Source of the DNA: Pusillimonas sp. MFBS29
GTDB taxonomy: Bacteria > Pseudomonadota > Gammaproteobacteria > Burkholderiales > Burkholderiaceae_B
Direction of reading: 5' to 3'
Length of the DNA stretch: 64,000 nt
Assembly (NCBI RefSeq): GCF_020687695.1
Contig: NZ_JAJEWL010000003.1
Span: 186,001-250,000 of the forward strand
Numbering within the stretch: position 1 is the first letter of the stretch; every line of letters begins with the position of its first letter. Below the pieces are notes generated by a model, which saw nothing but the letters and a program-made list of their open reading frames with translations, was not told where the DNA came from and made no database searches. Of the stretch, positions 41,778 to 50,651 are shown piece after piece. The position numbers and the translations under genes were made by a program.

Positions 41778-42631
41778 ACGTCAAAGCCATACGACCGCGG
41801 CGCAATCTGTGGCGGCGCATCCTCTCCGACAAACGGGCCCTCGTGAGCCTGGCGTATCTGCTGGGCCTGACCGCGCTGGCGGTGCTGGCCCCCTTCGTGG
41901 CCCCGTACTCGCCCATCGAGCAAGACTATAGCCAGGTGCTGGTACCACCCGGTGGCGCGCACTGGCTCGGCACCGATGACGTGGGCCGCGATATTCTCAG
42001 CCGCCTGATCTACGGCGCACCGGCCAGCGTATTCGGCAGCCTATTCGCCGTGGGCGTGGCCGTGGTCATCGGCCTGCCGGTGGGCCTGTTCGCCGGCTAT
42101 ATCGGCGGCCGGCTCGACGACCTGGTGGGCCGCGTTATTGACACGCTGCTCTCCTTCCCGGCCATTGTGCTGGCCATCGGTGTAACCGGGGCGCTGGGCA
42201 TCAATCTGGTGAACGCCATGTTTGCCATCGGCCTGGTGTTCTCGCCCATTTTGGCCCGCCTCGTGCGCGCCCAGACCCTGGTGGTGAAGAACGAACAGTA
42301 TGTCGAGGCCGCCCGTTGCGCCGGTGCCGGCCATGTTCGGCTGCTATGGACCCATATCCTGCCGAACATCATCCACCCGGTCATTGTGCAGATCACGCTG
42401 CTGTTGGCGGCGGCACTGCTGGCGGAAGCGAGCCTCAGCTTCCTGGGCCTGGGCGTACAGCCGCCGGCCGCCAGCTGGGGCGGGATGCTGGCCCGCGCCT
42501 ACAACTACATGGAGATTTCTCCGTGGCAGATCTATCCGCCCGGCCTCGCGATTCTGAGCGCAGCGCTGGCCTTCAATGCGTTGGGCGAATCGCTGCGCGT
42601 ATTGCTCGACCCCACCTCTGACAGACGTTGA
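41774..42631 (+). CDS. ABC permease, DppC/OppC-like
   Basis: A 285-residue permease. The N-terminal OppC_N region has RRILSDKRALVSLAYLLGL; GTDDVGRDILSRLIYGAPAS is the typical periplasmic-side motif. The EAA loop is YVEAARCAGAGHVRLLWTHI. It completes the ABC set and ends 4 bp before the next gene start, so it is tightly operonic with the dehydrogenase. Confidence 0.93.
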   Translation: MNVKAIRPRRNLWRRILSDKRALVSLAYLLGLTALAVLAPFVAPYSPIEQDYSQVLVPPGGAHWLGTDDVGRDILSRLIYGAPASVFGSLFAVGVAVVIGLPVGLFAGYIGGRLDDLVGRVIDTLLSFPAIVLAIGVTGALGINLVNAMFAIGLVFSPILARLVRAQTLVVKNEQYVEAARCAGAGHVRLLWTHILPNIIHPVIVQITLLLAAALLAEASLSFLGLGVQPPAASWGGMLARAYNYMEISPWQIYPPGLAILSAALAFNALGESLRVLLDPTSDRR

Positions 42632-42635
42632 AGAA

Positions 42636-43607
42636 ATGGCAGCTGAAATGAATTCCCCACTACAGATCACGATTATCGGCGCAGGCCTGATGGGCACCGG
42701 AATCGCCCACGCCTTCGCGGCGGGCGGTCATGCCGTCGCCTTGTACGACATCTCTCAGGAACGCCTCGACTCGGCCAGCGAAAGCCTACGCAAGATCGCC
42801 GAGGTGTTTATAGAAAGCGGGCAACTGACTCTGGAACAGACTGATGCCTTGCAGCAGCGCATCGCGCTCTCGCCTGACTTGGAAGCGAGCCTGGCCAATG
42901 CCGACATCGTAGTCGAAGCGGCCAGCGAATCGCCCGCCATCAAGACAGACATCTTCAATCAGCTGGCCCAACTGGCGCCCGCCGATGCGGTGGTCTGGAG
43001 CAATACCTCGTCGCTTGACGTCTTCGAACTGGCACCCACCGAACTACAGAGCCGGTTGCTAATCGCACACTGGTTCGCCCCGGCGCACATCCTGCCGCTC
43101 GTGGAACTGGTGCCCGGCCCCACCACCGAGTCGCAGCACATTGAGTCGGCCGAGCGGCTGCTTACCGACTTGGGCAAGACCGCCGTGAAGCTCGACCGCT
43201 ACGTGCCCGGGTTCGTCATCAACCGGCTGCTGCGCGCCCTGGGCCGGGAAGCCTTTTACTTGATCGACAACGGCTACATCACTGCCGAAGGCATCGATCA
43301 GGCGGTTAAAGCCAGTCTGGCGCCGCGCATGATGGTCTTGGGCGTCATGCAGCGTTACGACTTCACGGGGCTCGATCTGAGCGCCCAGAATTTCAAGAAT
43401 GCCAAGTTCGTTGATGCACCGGTCGATCTCGCGCCGCGCACGCTGCTCGAGCGGGTCGAGAACGGCAATCTCGGTGTGAAAACGGGCAAGGGATTCTACG
43501 ATTACGGGGGCATGAGCGTGCACGAAGTGTCACGACGTCGCGACGAGCGGCTGCTCTCGGTGCTGAACGCCTGCGCCTCCGTGGTCACGACAGGAAGGAG
43601 TGTGTAG
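42636..43607 (+). CDS. 3-hydroxyacyl-CoA dehydrogenase family protein
   Basis: A 323-residue NAD-dependent dehydrogenase. IIGAGLMGTGIAHAFAAGGH (from about residue 12) is the Rossmann motif. SNTSSLDVFEL and HWFAPAHILPLVELV hold the catalytic region, and the C-terminal PGFVINRLLRALGREAFYLI is near-identical to that of the paralogue at 22800. ATG at 42636 is preferred; ATG at 42648 is possible. It lies between the ABC genes and the FadB-like gene. Probable role: oxidation of a hydroxyacyl-CoA intermediate, though a free-acid role cannot be ruled out. Confidence 0.9.
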   Translation: MAAEMNSPLQITIIGAGLMGTGIAHAFAAGGHAVALYDISQERLDSASESLRKIAEVFIESGQLTLEQTDALQQRIALSPDLEASLANADIVVEAASESPAIKTDIFNQLAQLAPADAVVWSNTSSLDVFELAPTELQSRLLIAHWFAPAHILPLVELVPGPTTESQHIESAERLLTDLGKTAVKLDRYVPGFVINRLLRALGREAFYLIDNGYITAEGIDQAVKASLAPRMMVLGVMQRYDFTGLDLSAQNFKNAKFVDAPVDLAPRTLLERVENGNLGVKTGKGFYDYGGMSVHEVSRRRDERLLSVLNACASVVTTGRSV

Positions 43608-43609
43608 TC

Positions 43610-45685
43610 ATGACCACCGTTACTCAACAGACGATCGATCGCGTTCTTGTTGCCACGATCAATCATGCGCCCGTCAATGCTTTGAATCAGGCGGCGCGCC
43701 AAGGTTTGAAAGACGCGCTCGAGGCGTTCGAAAACGATCGCAGCCTTGTCGCACTCGTGGTCACCGGCAGCGAGCGCTTCTTCAGCGCCGGCGCCGACAT
43801 CACCGAGTTCACGCGCCCCGCACAGCCGCCTTCAATCGCCAGCCTGATCGAAACCATCGAGCAATGCGACCGCCCCGTGATCGCGGCCATTTCCGGTCGT
43901 GCGCTGGGCGGCGGGTTGGAGCTGGCCCTGGGCTGCCACCTGCGCGTGGGCACGGCCTCGTCGCGCTATGCCCTGCCGGAATCCAAGCTGGGTCTATTGC
44001 CGGCAGTAGGGGGCACCCAACGCCTGCCGCGTCTCATCGGCCCGGTCGAGGCACTGAAGGCGATTTGCTCAGGTGAAGAGATTCCCGCTAAGCGTGCACT
44101 CGAGCTCGGGCTCATCGACCAGATCGCGCAGGGCGAGCTGATTCCCGCCGCAGTGGCGCTCGGTAAGAGCTCGCAAACCGTGCCATCACGAGCGAACGCC
44201 CCGATTACGCTTTCAGCACAAGAACGGGAAGCCTTCGATCAAGAAGCGGCGCGTCTACTGAAGCGCCATCGCGGTCAAGAGGCCATCGATGCTTGCGTGC
44301 AGGCCGTGCGGGCTGCCGTCGACGGCCCGCTCGAAGTGGGGCTGGCACTCGAGCGCGAGCTCTTCGCCAAGCTGCAGGAAGGCGCTCAGTCGCAAGCGAT
44401 GCGTCATGTTTTCTTTGCTGAGCGGCGCGTGGGTAAGCTGCCGGCCAGCACTCAAGCCGATTTCGAGCCGGCTGCCACGGTAGCCATCGTGGGCGGAGGA
44501 ATGATGGGGCGGGGTATCGCCATGTCGTTGCTCGATGCCGGCCTCAACGTCACCCTCATCGATGTCGACGAGACTGCAGCCGGCAAGGCCGTGCAAGGCG
44601 TCGCCGGCCAGTATCAACGTGCCATCGACAAGGGCACGCTGACTGAGGAAGAGAAAACAGCGCGCATGCAGCGACTGACCACAGCGGTGGATATTGCCGC
44701 TGTAGCGCCCGCCGATGTCGTGATCGAAGCCGTTTTCGAAAGCATGGCGGTGAAGAAGGACATCTTCCAGCAACTGGGCCGTCATGCTCGCCCCGGTGCG
44801 GTACTGGCCAGCAACACCTCTACGCTCGACCTGAACGAAATCGCTGCCGCGTCAGGCCGCCCCGCCGACGTCGTGGGCATGCATTTCTTCAGCCCCGCGC
44901 ACATCATGCGTTTGGTGGAAGTGATTCGTGGGGAAAAGACCAGCCTCAGCACACTCGCCCAGGCACTCGACCTCACCCGTCGCATGAAGAAGATCGGTGT
45001 GGTGGTGGGCGTCTGCGACGGGTTCGTGGGCAACCGCATGATCGGCAAGCGCTCGCAGCAGGTCGACCGTCTGTTGCTCGATGGTGCGCTGCCGCGCCCG
45101 ATCGACGACGCACTCACCCGCTTCGGCTTCCCCATGGGGCCCCTGGCCGTGAATGACATGGCCGGTCTCGATGTCGCGCAGAACGTGCGCCAGTCGCGCG
45201 GGCAAGTCTTCCCGGTGGCCGACGCTATCTGCGCACTAGGCCGTTATGGCCAGAAAACGCAAGCGGGCTACTACCGCTACGAGCCGGGTTCCCGCAAGCC
45301 GGTCGACGACCCCGAGATCACCGCATTGATCGAAAAGGTGTCGGAACAGCAGGGCGTACAGCGCCGCGAGCTGTCGGAAGAAGAAATTCTCGACCGCACG
45401 CTGCTGCCCGTGATTAACGAAGGCTTCCGTCTGTTGGAAGAAGGCATGGCCTGCCACGCCGATGACATCGACGTGACGCTGATCCACGGCTATGGCTGGC
45501 CGCGCTCGACAGGCGGGCCAATGTTCTATGCCGAGCAGATGGGGCTCAAGACGCTGTGCGCAAAGATGGAGAAGCTGGCTGCAGAGCTGGGCGACCCGGC
45601 GTTTGAACCGGCCCACTTGTTACGGGCGCTGGCGGATGAAGGCTTGTCCGTACACGCACTTTCCAGGCGCGACCTGCCGGCCTAA
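43610..45685 (+). CDS. FadB-like enoyl-CoA hydratase / 3-hydroxyacyl-CoA dehydrogenase
   Basis: A 691-residue bifunctional protein. The N-terminal crotonase domain (about 1-190) has FFSAGADITEF, the oxyanion-hole GRALGGGLELALGCHLRVG and ALPESKLGLLPAVGGTQRLP (second catalytic Glu). The dehydrogenase NAD domain starts near residue 288 (VAIVGGGMMGRGIAMSL), with SNTSTLDLNEIA and HFFSPAHIMRLVEV. Two C-terminal 3HCDH domains follow (DGFVGNRMIGKRSQQ). Length and order fit the peroxisomal-MFE-like bacterial form. SD AGGAAGGAG precedes the ATG. It would hydrate an enoyl-CoA and oxidise the product for the thiolase. Confidence 0.93.
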   Translation: MTTVTQQTIDRVLVATINHAPVNALNQAARQGLKDALEAFENDRSLVALVVTGSERFFSAGADITEFTRPAQPPSIASLIETIEQCDRPVIAAISGRALGGGLELALGCHLRVGTASSRYALPESKLGLLPAVGGTQRLPRLIGPVEALKAICSGEEIPAKRALELGLIDQIAQGELIPAAVALGKSSQTVPSRANAPITLSAQEREAFDQEAARLLKRHRGQEAIDACVQAVRAAVDGPLEVGLALERELFAKLQEGAQSQAMRHVFFAERRVGKLPASTQADFEPAATVAIVGGGMMGRGIAMSLLDAGLNVTLIDVDETAAGKAVQGVAGQYQRAIDKGTLTEEEKTARMQRLTTAVDIAAVAPADVVIEAVFESMAVKKDIFQQLGRHARPGAVLASNTSTLDLNEIAAASGRPADVVGMHFFSPAHIMRLVEVIRGEKTSLSTLAQALDLTRRMKKIGVVVGVCDGFVGNRMIGKRSQQVDRLLLDGALPRPIDDALTRFGFPMGPLAVNDMAGLDVAQNVRQSRGQVFPVADAICALGRYGQKTQAGYYRYEPGSRKPVDDPEITALIEKVSEQQGVQRRELSEEEILDRTLLPVINEGFRLLEEGMACHADDIDVTLIHGYGWPRSTGGPMFYAEQMGLKTLCAKMEKLAAELGDPAFEPAHLLRALADEGLSVHALSRRDLPA

Positions 45686-45715
45686 GCGCCCCTCTTACAG
45701 AAAGCGAGACTCAAT

Positions 45716-46624
45716 GTGAATGTGAAGAAACGTCAATCCAAACTGATTAGCCTGAAGGAAGCCGCAGCGCTGGTTCAAGACGGCGACCGCCTTGCCGTCG
45801 GCGGCTTCGGGGTTTACCAACACCCCATGGCCTTCGTGTATGAGCTGATTCGCCAGAAGAAGAAAGACCTCACCGTTGTCGGCATCGTGAACGGCAATGA
45901 TGTCGATATCCTGACCGGGGCAGGGTGCCTGAAGCGCGTCGAGACCTCTTACGTGGGCTTCGAGAAGTTCGGGCTTGCGCCCAACTTCCGCCGCGCTGTG
46001 GAAGCGGGCGAGCTCGAGATCATGGACTACCCCGAGATCCTGAGCATGGATCGCTTCCGTGCCAGCCAGGAGAACTTTTCCTTTTGGCCCGCCTATTTCC
46101 TGGGCGGAAACGATCTGCTGCGCATCAACCCCGACATCAAGCCCTTCAACTGCCCGCTCACCGGCAAGAAGGCCTGGGCGGTGCCGCCGGCCGACCCCGA
46201 CGTGGTGGTGATTCATGCCACCTTGGGCGACGAGTACGGCAATGTGCTCGTGCCTTCACGCCGACTCACGCCGCAAAGCCTCGATATCACTCTGGCACGC
46301 AGTTGCGACAAAGTGATTGTCACCGTCGAGAAGATCGTATCTACACAGAAGATACGTAAGCATCCTCACCTGGTAGAGATTCCGTCGTATCGCACCACTG
46401 CCGTGGTGGAAGCGCCTTGGGGCGCTCACCCCACGTCGATGCTGGGTGTATACGGGGGCGACGATGCCCACGTGAAGCACTATCTGGAAGCGGCCAAGTC
46501 GCCGGAAACGTTCCGCCAGTACCTCGATGAGTACGTGTATGGCGTTGAAAGCCATATCGAGTACCTCGACAAGATCGGCCTAGAGACCCTGCTGAGCCTT
46601 CGGAAAATGGATATTGCGTTATGA
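45716..46624 (+). CDS. CoA-transferase-fold alpha subunit, IpdA-like
   Basis: A 302-residue family I CoA-transferase-fold alpha subunit: LAVGGFGVYQHPMAFVYELI, DLTVVGIVNGND, ATLGDEYGN and VVEAPWGAHPTS. Layout resembles IpdA of steroid ring cleavage (KPMAFV, EAPGGAHFTT) more than GctA or ScoA. A Glu at residue 107 (MDYPEILS) lies about where IpdA's catalytic Glu is reported (Glu105); this alignment is by eye. The start is GTG at 45716; a nearby ATG is immediately followed by TGA. It overlaps the beta subunit by 4 bp. Could be a CoA-transferase or a hydrolase. Confidence 0.82.
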   Translation: MNVKKRQSKLISLKEAAALVQDGDRLAVGGFGVYQHPMAFVYELIRQKKKDLTVVGIVNGNDVDILTGAGCLKRVETSYVGFEKFGLAPNFRRAVEAGELEIMDYPEILSMDRFRASQENFSFWPAYFLGGNDLLRINPDIKPFNCPLTGKKAWAVPPADPDVVVIHATLGDEYGNVLVPSRRLTPQSLDITLARSCDKVIVTVEKIVSTQKIRKHPHLVEIPSYRTTAVVEAPWGAHPTSMLGVYGGDDAHVKHYLEAAKSPETFRQYLDEYVYGVESHIEYLDKIGLETLLSLRKMDIAL

Positions 46625-47439
46625 GAGAAGCCAACCTTTACGAGATCATCACCGTGGCCCTCGCCCATGACCTGCAGGAAGGCGAACTGGGCTTCACGGG
46701 CCTTACAACCGGCGACGGCGCAGCGCGTTTCGCCACGTCGATTCCGCTGGCCGCCGCCCAACTGGCGCGGCTCACGCACGCCCCCAGCCTCACCATCATG
46801 CTGGCCGGGTGGGTGCACAACCCCAATCTGCGCCAACTCACTTCCCTGCCCAACTCCGAGTTCGACGAAGAGCTGCGCGACCTGGAATGCGAAGCGCAGT
46901 CGCGCGGATTCCCGAACCACCCCTGGGCCATCAAGCGCGGCGATATCGATTTCGGTTTCGCCAGCGGTGCCCAAGTTGACCAGTACGGCAACATCAACAG
47001 CGTGTGTATCGGCGATTACCACAGCCCCAAGGTGCGGCTCATCGGCCCAGTACTGCAGCCCGAGCACATGACGCTCTTTGGCCGTGAGTACATCATGATG
47101 GCCAACCACGACGCCCGCCGCTTCGTTGAGAAAGTCGACTTTATTTCCGGCGTGGGCTACCCCGGTGGCCTGGAAGGGCGCCGCGAACTGGGCATCGAGT
47201 CGGGCGGCCCTGAGCTGGTCTTCACGCCCAAATGCATTTTCGACTTCGACAAAGACGTCGGGCGCATGCGTGTGAAATCCATCCACCCAGGCGTTTCCAT
47301 CGACGACCTGCGCGAGAGCACCGGGTTTGATCTGGGGCCGTTGAACGACGTGCCGGTCACCCCGCTACCCAGCGCAGAAGAGTTGGAGCTCCTGCGTAAC
47401 GAAGTCGACCCGTACGGGCTGCTGTTGCCGACCAGTTGA
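46621..47439 (+). CDS. CoA-transferase-fold beta subunit, IpdB-like
   Basis: A 272-residue beta subunit. Family markers are GAQVDQYGNINSVCIGDY, VDFISGVGYPGG, CIFDFDKDVGRM and KSIHPGVSIDDLRE. The SENG-type catalytic Glu motif of true family I CoA-transferases should lie after the LTHAPSLTIM strand (residues about 50-60), but the text there reads LAGWVHNPN, with no Glu. IpdB of mycobacteria likewise lacks it. So this pair may be a C-C hydrolase of IpdAB type rather than a transferase. It is translationally coupled to the alpha subunit. Confidence 0.82.
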   Translation: MREANLYEIITVALAHDLQEGELGFTGLTTGDGAARFATSIPLAAAQLARLTHAPSLTIMLAGWVHNPNLRQLTSLPNSEFDEELRDLECEAQSRGFPNHPWAIKRGDIDFGFASGAQVDQYGNINSVCIGDYHSPKVRLIGPVLQPEHMTLFGREYIMMANHDARRFVEKVDFISGVGYPGGLEGRRELGIESGGPELVFTPKCIFDFDKDVGRMRVKSIHPGVSIDDLRESTGFDLGPLNDVPVTPLPSAEELELLRNEVDPYGLLLPTS

Positions 47440-47492
47440 GTCGCCGCAGTGCGTGTGTTGAGTCGACCTGAAAAAATGAAGAGGTAAATAGT

Positions 47493-48710
47493 ATGTCTGG
47501 AGCCTTAGAAGGGCTGCGAGTTCTCGATCTTTCCCGATTCATTTCGGGCCCGTACTGCGCCATGATGCTGGGCGACATGGGCGCGGAAGTGATCAAGATT
47601 GAAAAGCCGGGTAGCGGCGAACTCGTGCGCAGTTACGAGCCTGCGCTGGGCGGCAATAGCCTTTATTCCATGGTGTACAACCGGAATAAGAAGAGCCTGC
47701 CCATTGAGTTGCGTAAGCCCGAGGGCCAGGCCCTGCTTCGCGAACTCGTTAAAGAAGCCGATGTCCTGATCGAGAACTTCCGCCCCGGCACCATGGAGAA
47801 AATGGGCTGCGATTGGGAAACCCTGCACTCCCTGAACCCGCGGCTCATCATGGCCCGTATTTCGGGCTTCGGCCAAGACGGCCCATTCGCCGAGCGGCCT
47901 TGCTTTGACGTTATTGCGCAAGCCAGTAGCGGCCTCATGGATCTAACGGGCGACCCCGACGGCCCGCCTAGCGTAATCGGTACCTATATCTGCGATTACG
48001 TGACCGCGAGCTATGCCACCGTAGGCATCCTGGGCGCCTTGCAGGCGCGCCATCGCACCGGGAAGGGCCAGGTGGTGGACGTCGCTCTGCTCGACAGCGC
48101 CGTGTCGCTGTTGCTCACGGCCATTCCTGAGCGCATGCTGATGGGCAACCGCATGACCCGCCGTGGCAACCGCGACCGCTACGGCCCGCCCACGGCCAGC
48201 TATCTCACCGCCGACAACGATTGGGTGTATATCACCGCAGGAACCATGTTCCCACGCTTCGCCCAAGCCATTGGTCGGCCCGATTTGCTGGAAGACCCGC
48301 GCTACGGCTCATTCGCCGCCCGAATCGATAACGCCGCCGAAGTGGAAAAGATCGCAGCCGACTGGATCGGCGCACGGGGCACGGAAGAGGTACTAGCTAC
48401 ATTGCAGGCCGCCGACCTGCCGTGCGCGAAGGTTGCCACCATTGACGACGTCGTCACGAATCCGCAGTTGAAGCACCGCGGGCAGATTGTGGAAGTGGAT
48501 CACCCCCGCGTTGGCAAGGTACCCATGCAAGGCGTCACCATCCGGCTTTCGGACACACCACTCAAAGTGGATCGGCCTCTGCCGGAATTGGGGCAAGACA
48601 CCCACGAGGTGCTCTCGTCGTGGCTGAACTACACCGACACGACGATTCAGTCGCTGATCGACAGTGAAGTGATCGATGCCGCCGACCGCGACACCGTAAA
48701 GGAAGGGTGA
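47493..48710 (+). CDS. CaiB/BaiF-type (family III) CoA-transferase
   Basis: A 405-residue class III CoA-transferase: LSRFISGPYCAMMLGDMGAE, VIKIEKPGSG, ENFRPGTMEKMG and a catalytic Asp likely at residue 168 (TYICDYVTASYA). The C-terminal half has LPCAKVATIDDVV and DTHEVLSSWL. SD GAGG precedes the ATG. Last gene of the rightward arm, convergent with lacI-type regulator with only 13 bp between stops. It could activate the incoming acid by transferring CoA from an intermediate such as succinyl-CoA. Confidence 0.92.
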   Translation: MSGALEGLRVLDLSRFISGPYCAMMLGDMGAEVIKIEKPGSGELVRSYEPALGGNSLYSMVYNRNKKSLPIELRKPEGQALLRELVKEADVLIENFRPGTMEKMGCDWETLHSLNPRLIMARISGFGQDGPFAERPCFDVIAQASSGLMDLTGDPDGPPSVIGTYICDYVTASYATVGILGALQARHRTGKGQVVDVALLDSAVSLLLTAIPERMLMGNRMTRRGNRDRYGPPTASYLTADNDWVYITAGTMFPRFAQAIGRPDLLEDPRYGSFAARIDNAAEVEKIAADWIGARGTEEVLATLQAADLPCAKVATIDDVVTNPQLKHRGQIVEVDHPRVGKVPMQGVTIRLSDTPLKVDRPLPELGQDTHEVLSSWLNYTDTTIQSLIDSEVIDAADRDTVKEG

Positions 48711-48723
48711 GCGAGCGGCGCTC

Positions 48724-49782
48724 TCACTCCTGAGAGGCCGCGTTCACCGCTTGTTCTTCTTGCGGCGCGCGGCCGGTGGTGGATCGCACCACCAGTGCCG
48801 GCCGCACGAGCAGGGTTTCAACGTCGGCAGAAGGATTAGCCATGCGCTGAAGCAGTAGCTTGGCCGCATTGGCGCCCAGCTGTCGCTTCGGCACGCGCAT
48901 GGTGGTGAGATTGATCTGAGGAAGCCGCGATGCAAACAGGTCATCCCACCCCACGATCGACAGTTCCTCGGGCACTTTGATGCCCATCTCTGACGCCGCC
49001 ATCAAGACCCCGTACGCGGTCATGTCTTCCGACACCAATACTGCCGTAGGGCGCGGATTCTGGCGCAACAGCCGGTAGGTTGACTGGTGGCCGGAATCGA
49101 TGGAGTATTCGCCGCTTTCTTCGAGCGCCGGGTCAGCGTGCCCCGCGTGCTTCTGCATGAAACTGCGGTACGCATTCAATCTTTCACGGGCGCCGCTCGA
49201 TGATGCAGGCCCACCGATGAAGCCAATGCGTTGGTGGCCCAACGACGTGAGGAATTCGAGCACCGAATGCACACTGTGTTCGTTCTCAATGCCCGAGAAA
49301 TCCTGTTCCACCGTATCCTGGCGCCGTACCAGCAGCACCGTGGGCACGTGTGCGCGCACCAACGCCTGGATGTCTTCATCGTTTGACGCGTAACTCATCA
49401 GAATCACGCCGTCGACCTGACGGTCGATAAAGTGTTGGATGTACTGACTTTGCCGGCCGCGACTGCCGTCGGTATTGGCGATGTATAGATGGTAATCGCG
49501 TTCGATCAACGCGTCTTCGGCACCCCGCACCACTTCGCCGTGGAAGGGGTTGGTGATATCAGACACGATCATCGCAATAGACCGCGTCTTGCCCGTGCGC
49601 AAACCACTGGCAAGCGGTGAAACCCGATAGCCCAGCTCATGGGCGATCTTGCGGATCAGCGCCTTCGTTTCGGGCTTGACGACGGCTTTGTCGGCAAGTG
49701 CGTTCGACACAGTCGAGGGCGCAACACCGCATGCTTTGGCCACGTCGCGCAACGTAGGGCGGGCTCTATTGTTGTTCCTCAT
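48724..49782 (-). CDS. LacI family transcriptional regulator
   Basis: A 352-residue LacI/GalR-type regulator. The N-terminal HTH is RPTLRDVAKACGVAPSTVSN, with the hinge (YRVSPLASGLRTGKTRS) and a periplasmic-binding-protein-like effector domain (IAMIVSDITNPFHGEVVRGA, VSIVGWDD-like text). ATG at 49782 is chosen because it places the HTH at the very N-terminus. An upstream half-palindrome (49825-49842) matches the operator at 37020-37037, suggesting autoregulation. It is the only regulator in the island, so control of both arms is expected. Confidence 0.93.
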   Translation of the reverse strand: MRNNNRARPTLRDVAKACGVAPSTVSNALADKAVVKPETKALIRKIAHELGYRVSPLASGLRTGKTRSIAMIVSDITNPFHGEVVRGAEDALIERDYHLYIANTDGSRGRQSQYIQHFIDRQVDGVILMSYASNDEDIQALVRAHVPTVLLVRRQDTVEQDFSGIENEHSVHSVLEFLTSLGHQRIGFIGGPASSSGARERLNAYRSFMQKHAGHADPALEESGEYSIDSGHQSTYRLLRQNPRPTAVLVSEDMTAYGVLMAASEMGIKVPEELSIVGWDDLFASRLPQINLTTMRVPKRQLGANAAKLLLQRMANPSADVETLLVRPALVVRSTTGRAPQEEQAVNAASQE

Positions 49783-49824
49783 AATGTTGCCACGGCGAAG
49801 TGTCTGCCATTGAAGGCAGGCCAA

Positions 49825-49842
49825 AATAAAATCGTTTGTGAG
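49825..49842. promoter_or_regulatory. third LacI-type operator, upstream of the regulator
   Basis: AATAAAATCG (49825-49834) is identical to the left half plus centre of the 37020-37037 palindrome; the right half (TTTGTGAG) matches poorly (3 of 8). It lies 43 bp upstream of the lacI-type ATG on the minus strand. Weak alone, it gains weight as a third match within one island. Confidence 0.45.
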
Positions 49843-50009
49843 GCAGTATTTTACACGCCCGCAGCCCTATAAAGAACGTTAGCCCCATGTCCTGAGCGAA
49901 ATTGCGCATTCCGAGCAAATGGTATTACCATTTAAGGATAGAGGAAGCGCAATATGGCAAACGAAATTCAACACCGCGCGAGCGCGGGACGCTAGCAGAA
50001 CTGCTCCCG

Positions 50010-50264
50010 GCGATCGTATGGGCGAATTCGAGACGTAACTTCCACATCGAGGCGCGCAGTGTCTCGCGAATTAGATAGCCTTGGCATCGAATCGCGTGAA
50101 TCAAACGTAGCCTTGTTCCACGCTGACCGACGTTTCTGCTCTTCGTTGTATTGCCACTTTTCACGCCGCTGCCCCGTTCGTAGGTCCTGCCTATCTGCAA
50201 ATTTAGCACACCACGCCTTAAGTGAACTCTTGGCCGAATATCCCAGCGGACGCAGGTGCCGCAC
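50010..50264 (-). pseudogene. IS3-family OrfA remnant
   Basis: Minus-strand text reads RPLGYSAKSSLKAWCAKFAD and WQYNEEQKRR, then shifts frame and resumes as HAIRCQGYLIRETLRA. Together these match the two HTH repeats (LGYP...LK.W, LGYPSRETLRAW) of an IS3/IS150-type OrfA. No intact frame or terminal repeat remains. The surrounding bases 49843-50010 and 50265-50452 show nothing else. Confidence 0.65.
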
Positions 50265-50452
50265 TCAACCGCCGCCCCAGCTTGTGGTCACGCTTGACGG
50301 CTCGCAGTCGGTCTTCATATGCATATGAATACATGAACTACTCGTAGGTAGTCCAAGATTTTGTCCGCAGCTCCGATGGGTTAAATTTCAACCGGCGTTG
50401 AGACGTCTTTGAAGACATTGCGATACGAGGTCACTCTCATCGTGTCATCTGT

Positions 50453-50587
50453 ATGGTGAAGCGCACCGGGCAAGGCCTATCCAAATTGGAAGTCTTGAGG
50501 TGCTTGAAGCGCTACATCGCGCGGGAGGTGTTTTATGTTCTGCGAAGCCGTAATCAAGAGATTAATCGAGTGCAGATAGCGGCTTGA
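50453..50587 (+). pseudogene. IS110-family transposase C-terminal remnant
   Basis: A 44-codon frame includes EVLRCLKRYIAREVFYVLR, which resembles the terminal RCLKRYVAREI helix of certain IS110-family transposases. Nothing upstream in frame extends it. Too short for certainty, but its composition and the density of IS debris here support a remnant. Confidence 0.5.
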
Positions 50588-50651
50588 CAATTAGAAGGGC
50601 GTCAGTTTAGCTATTCACCGTACTGGTTTTCACAAGGTAAGTTTCGGTGTC

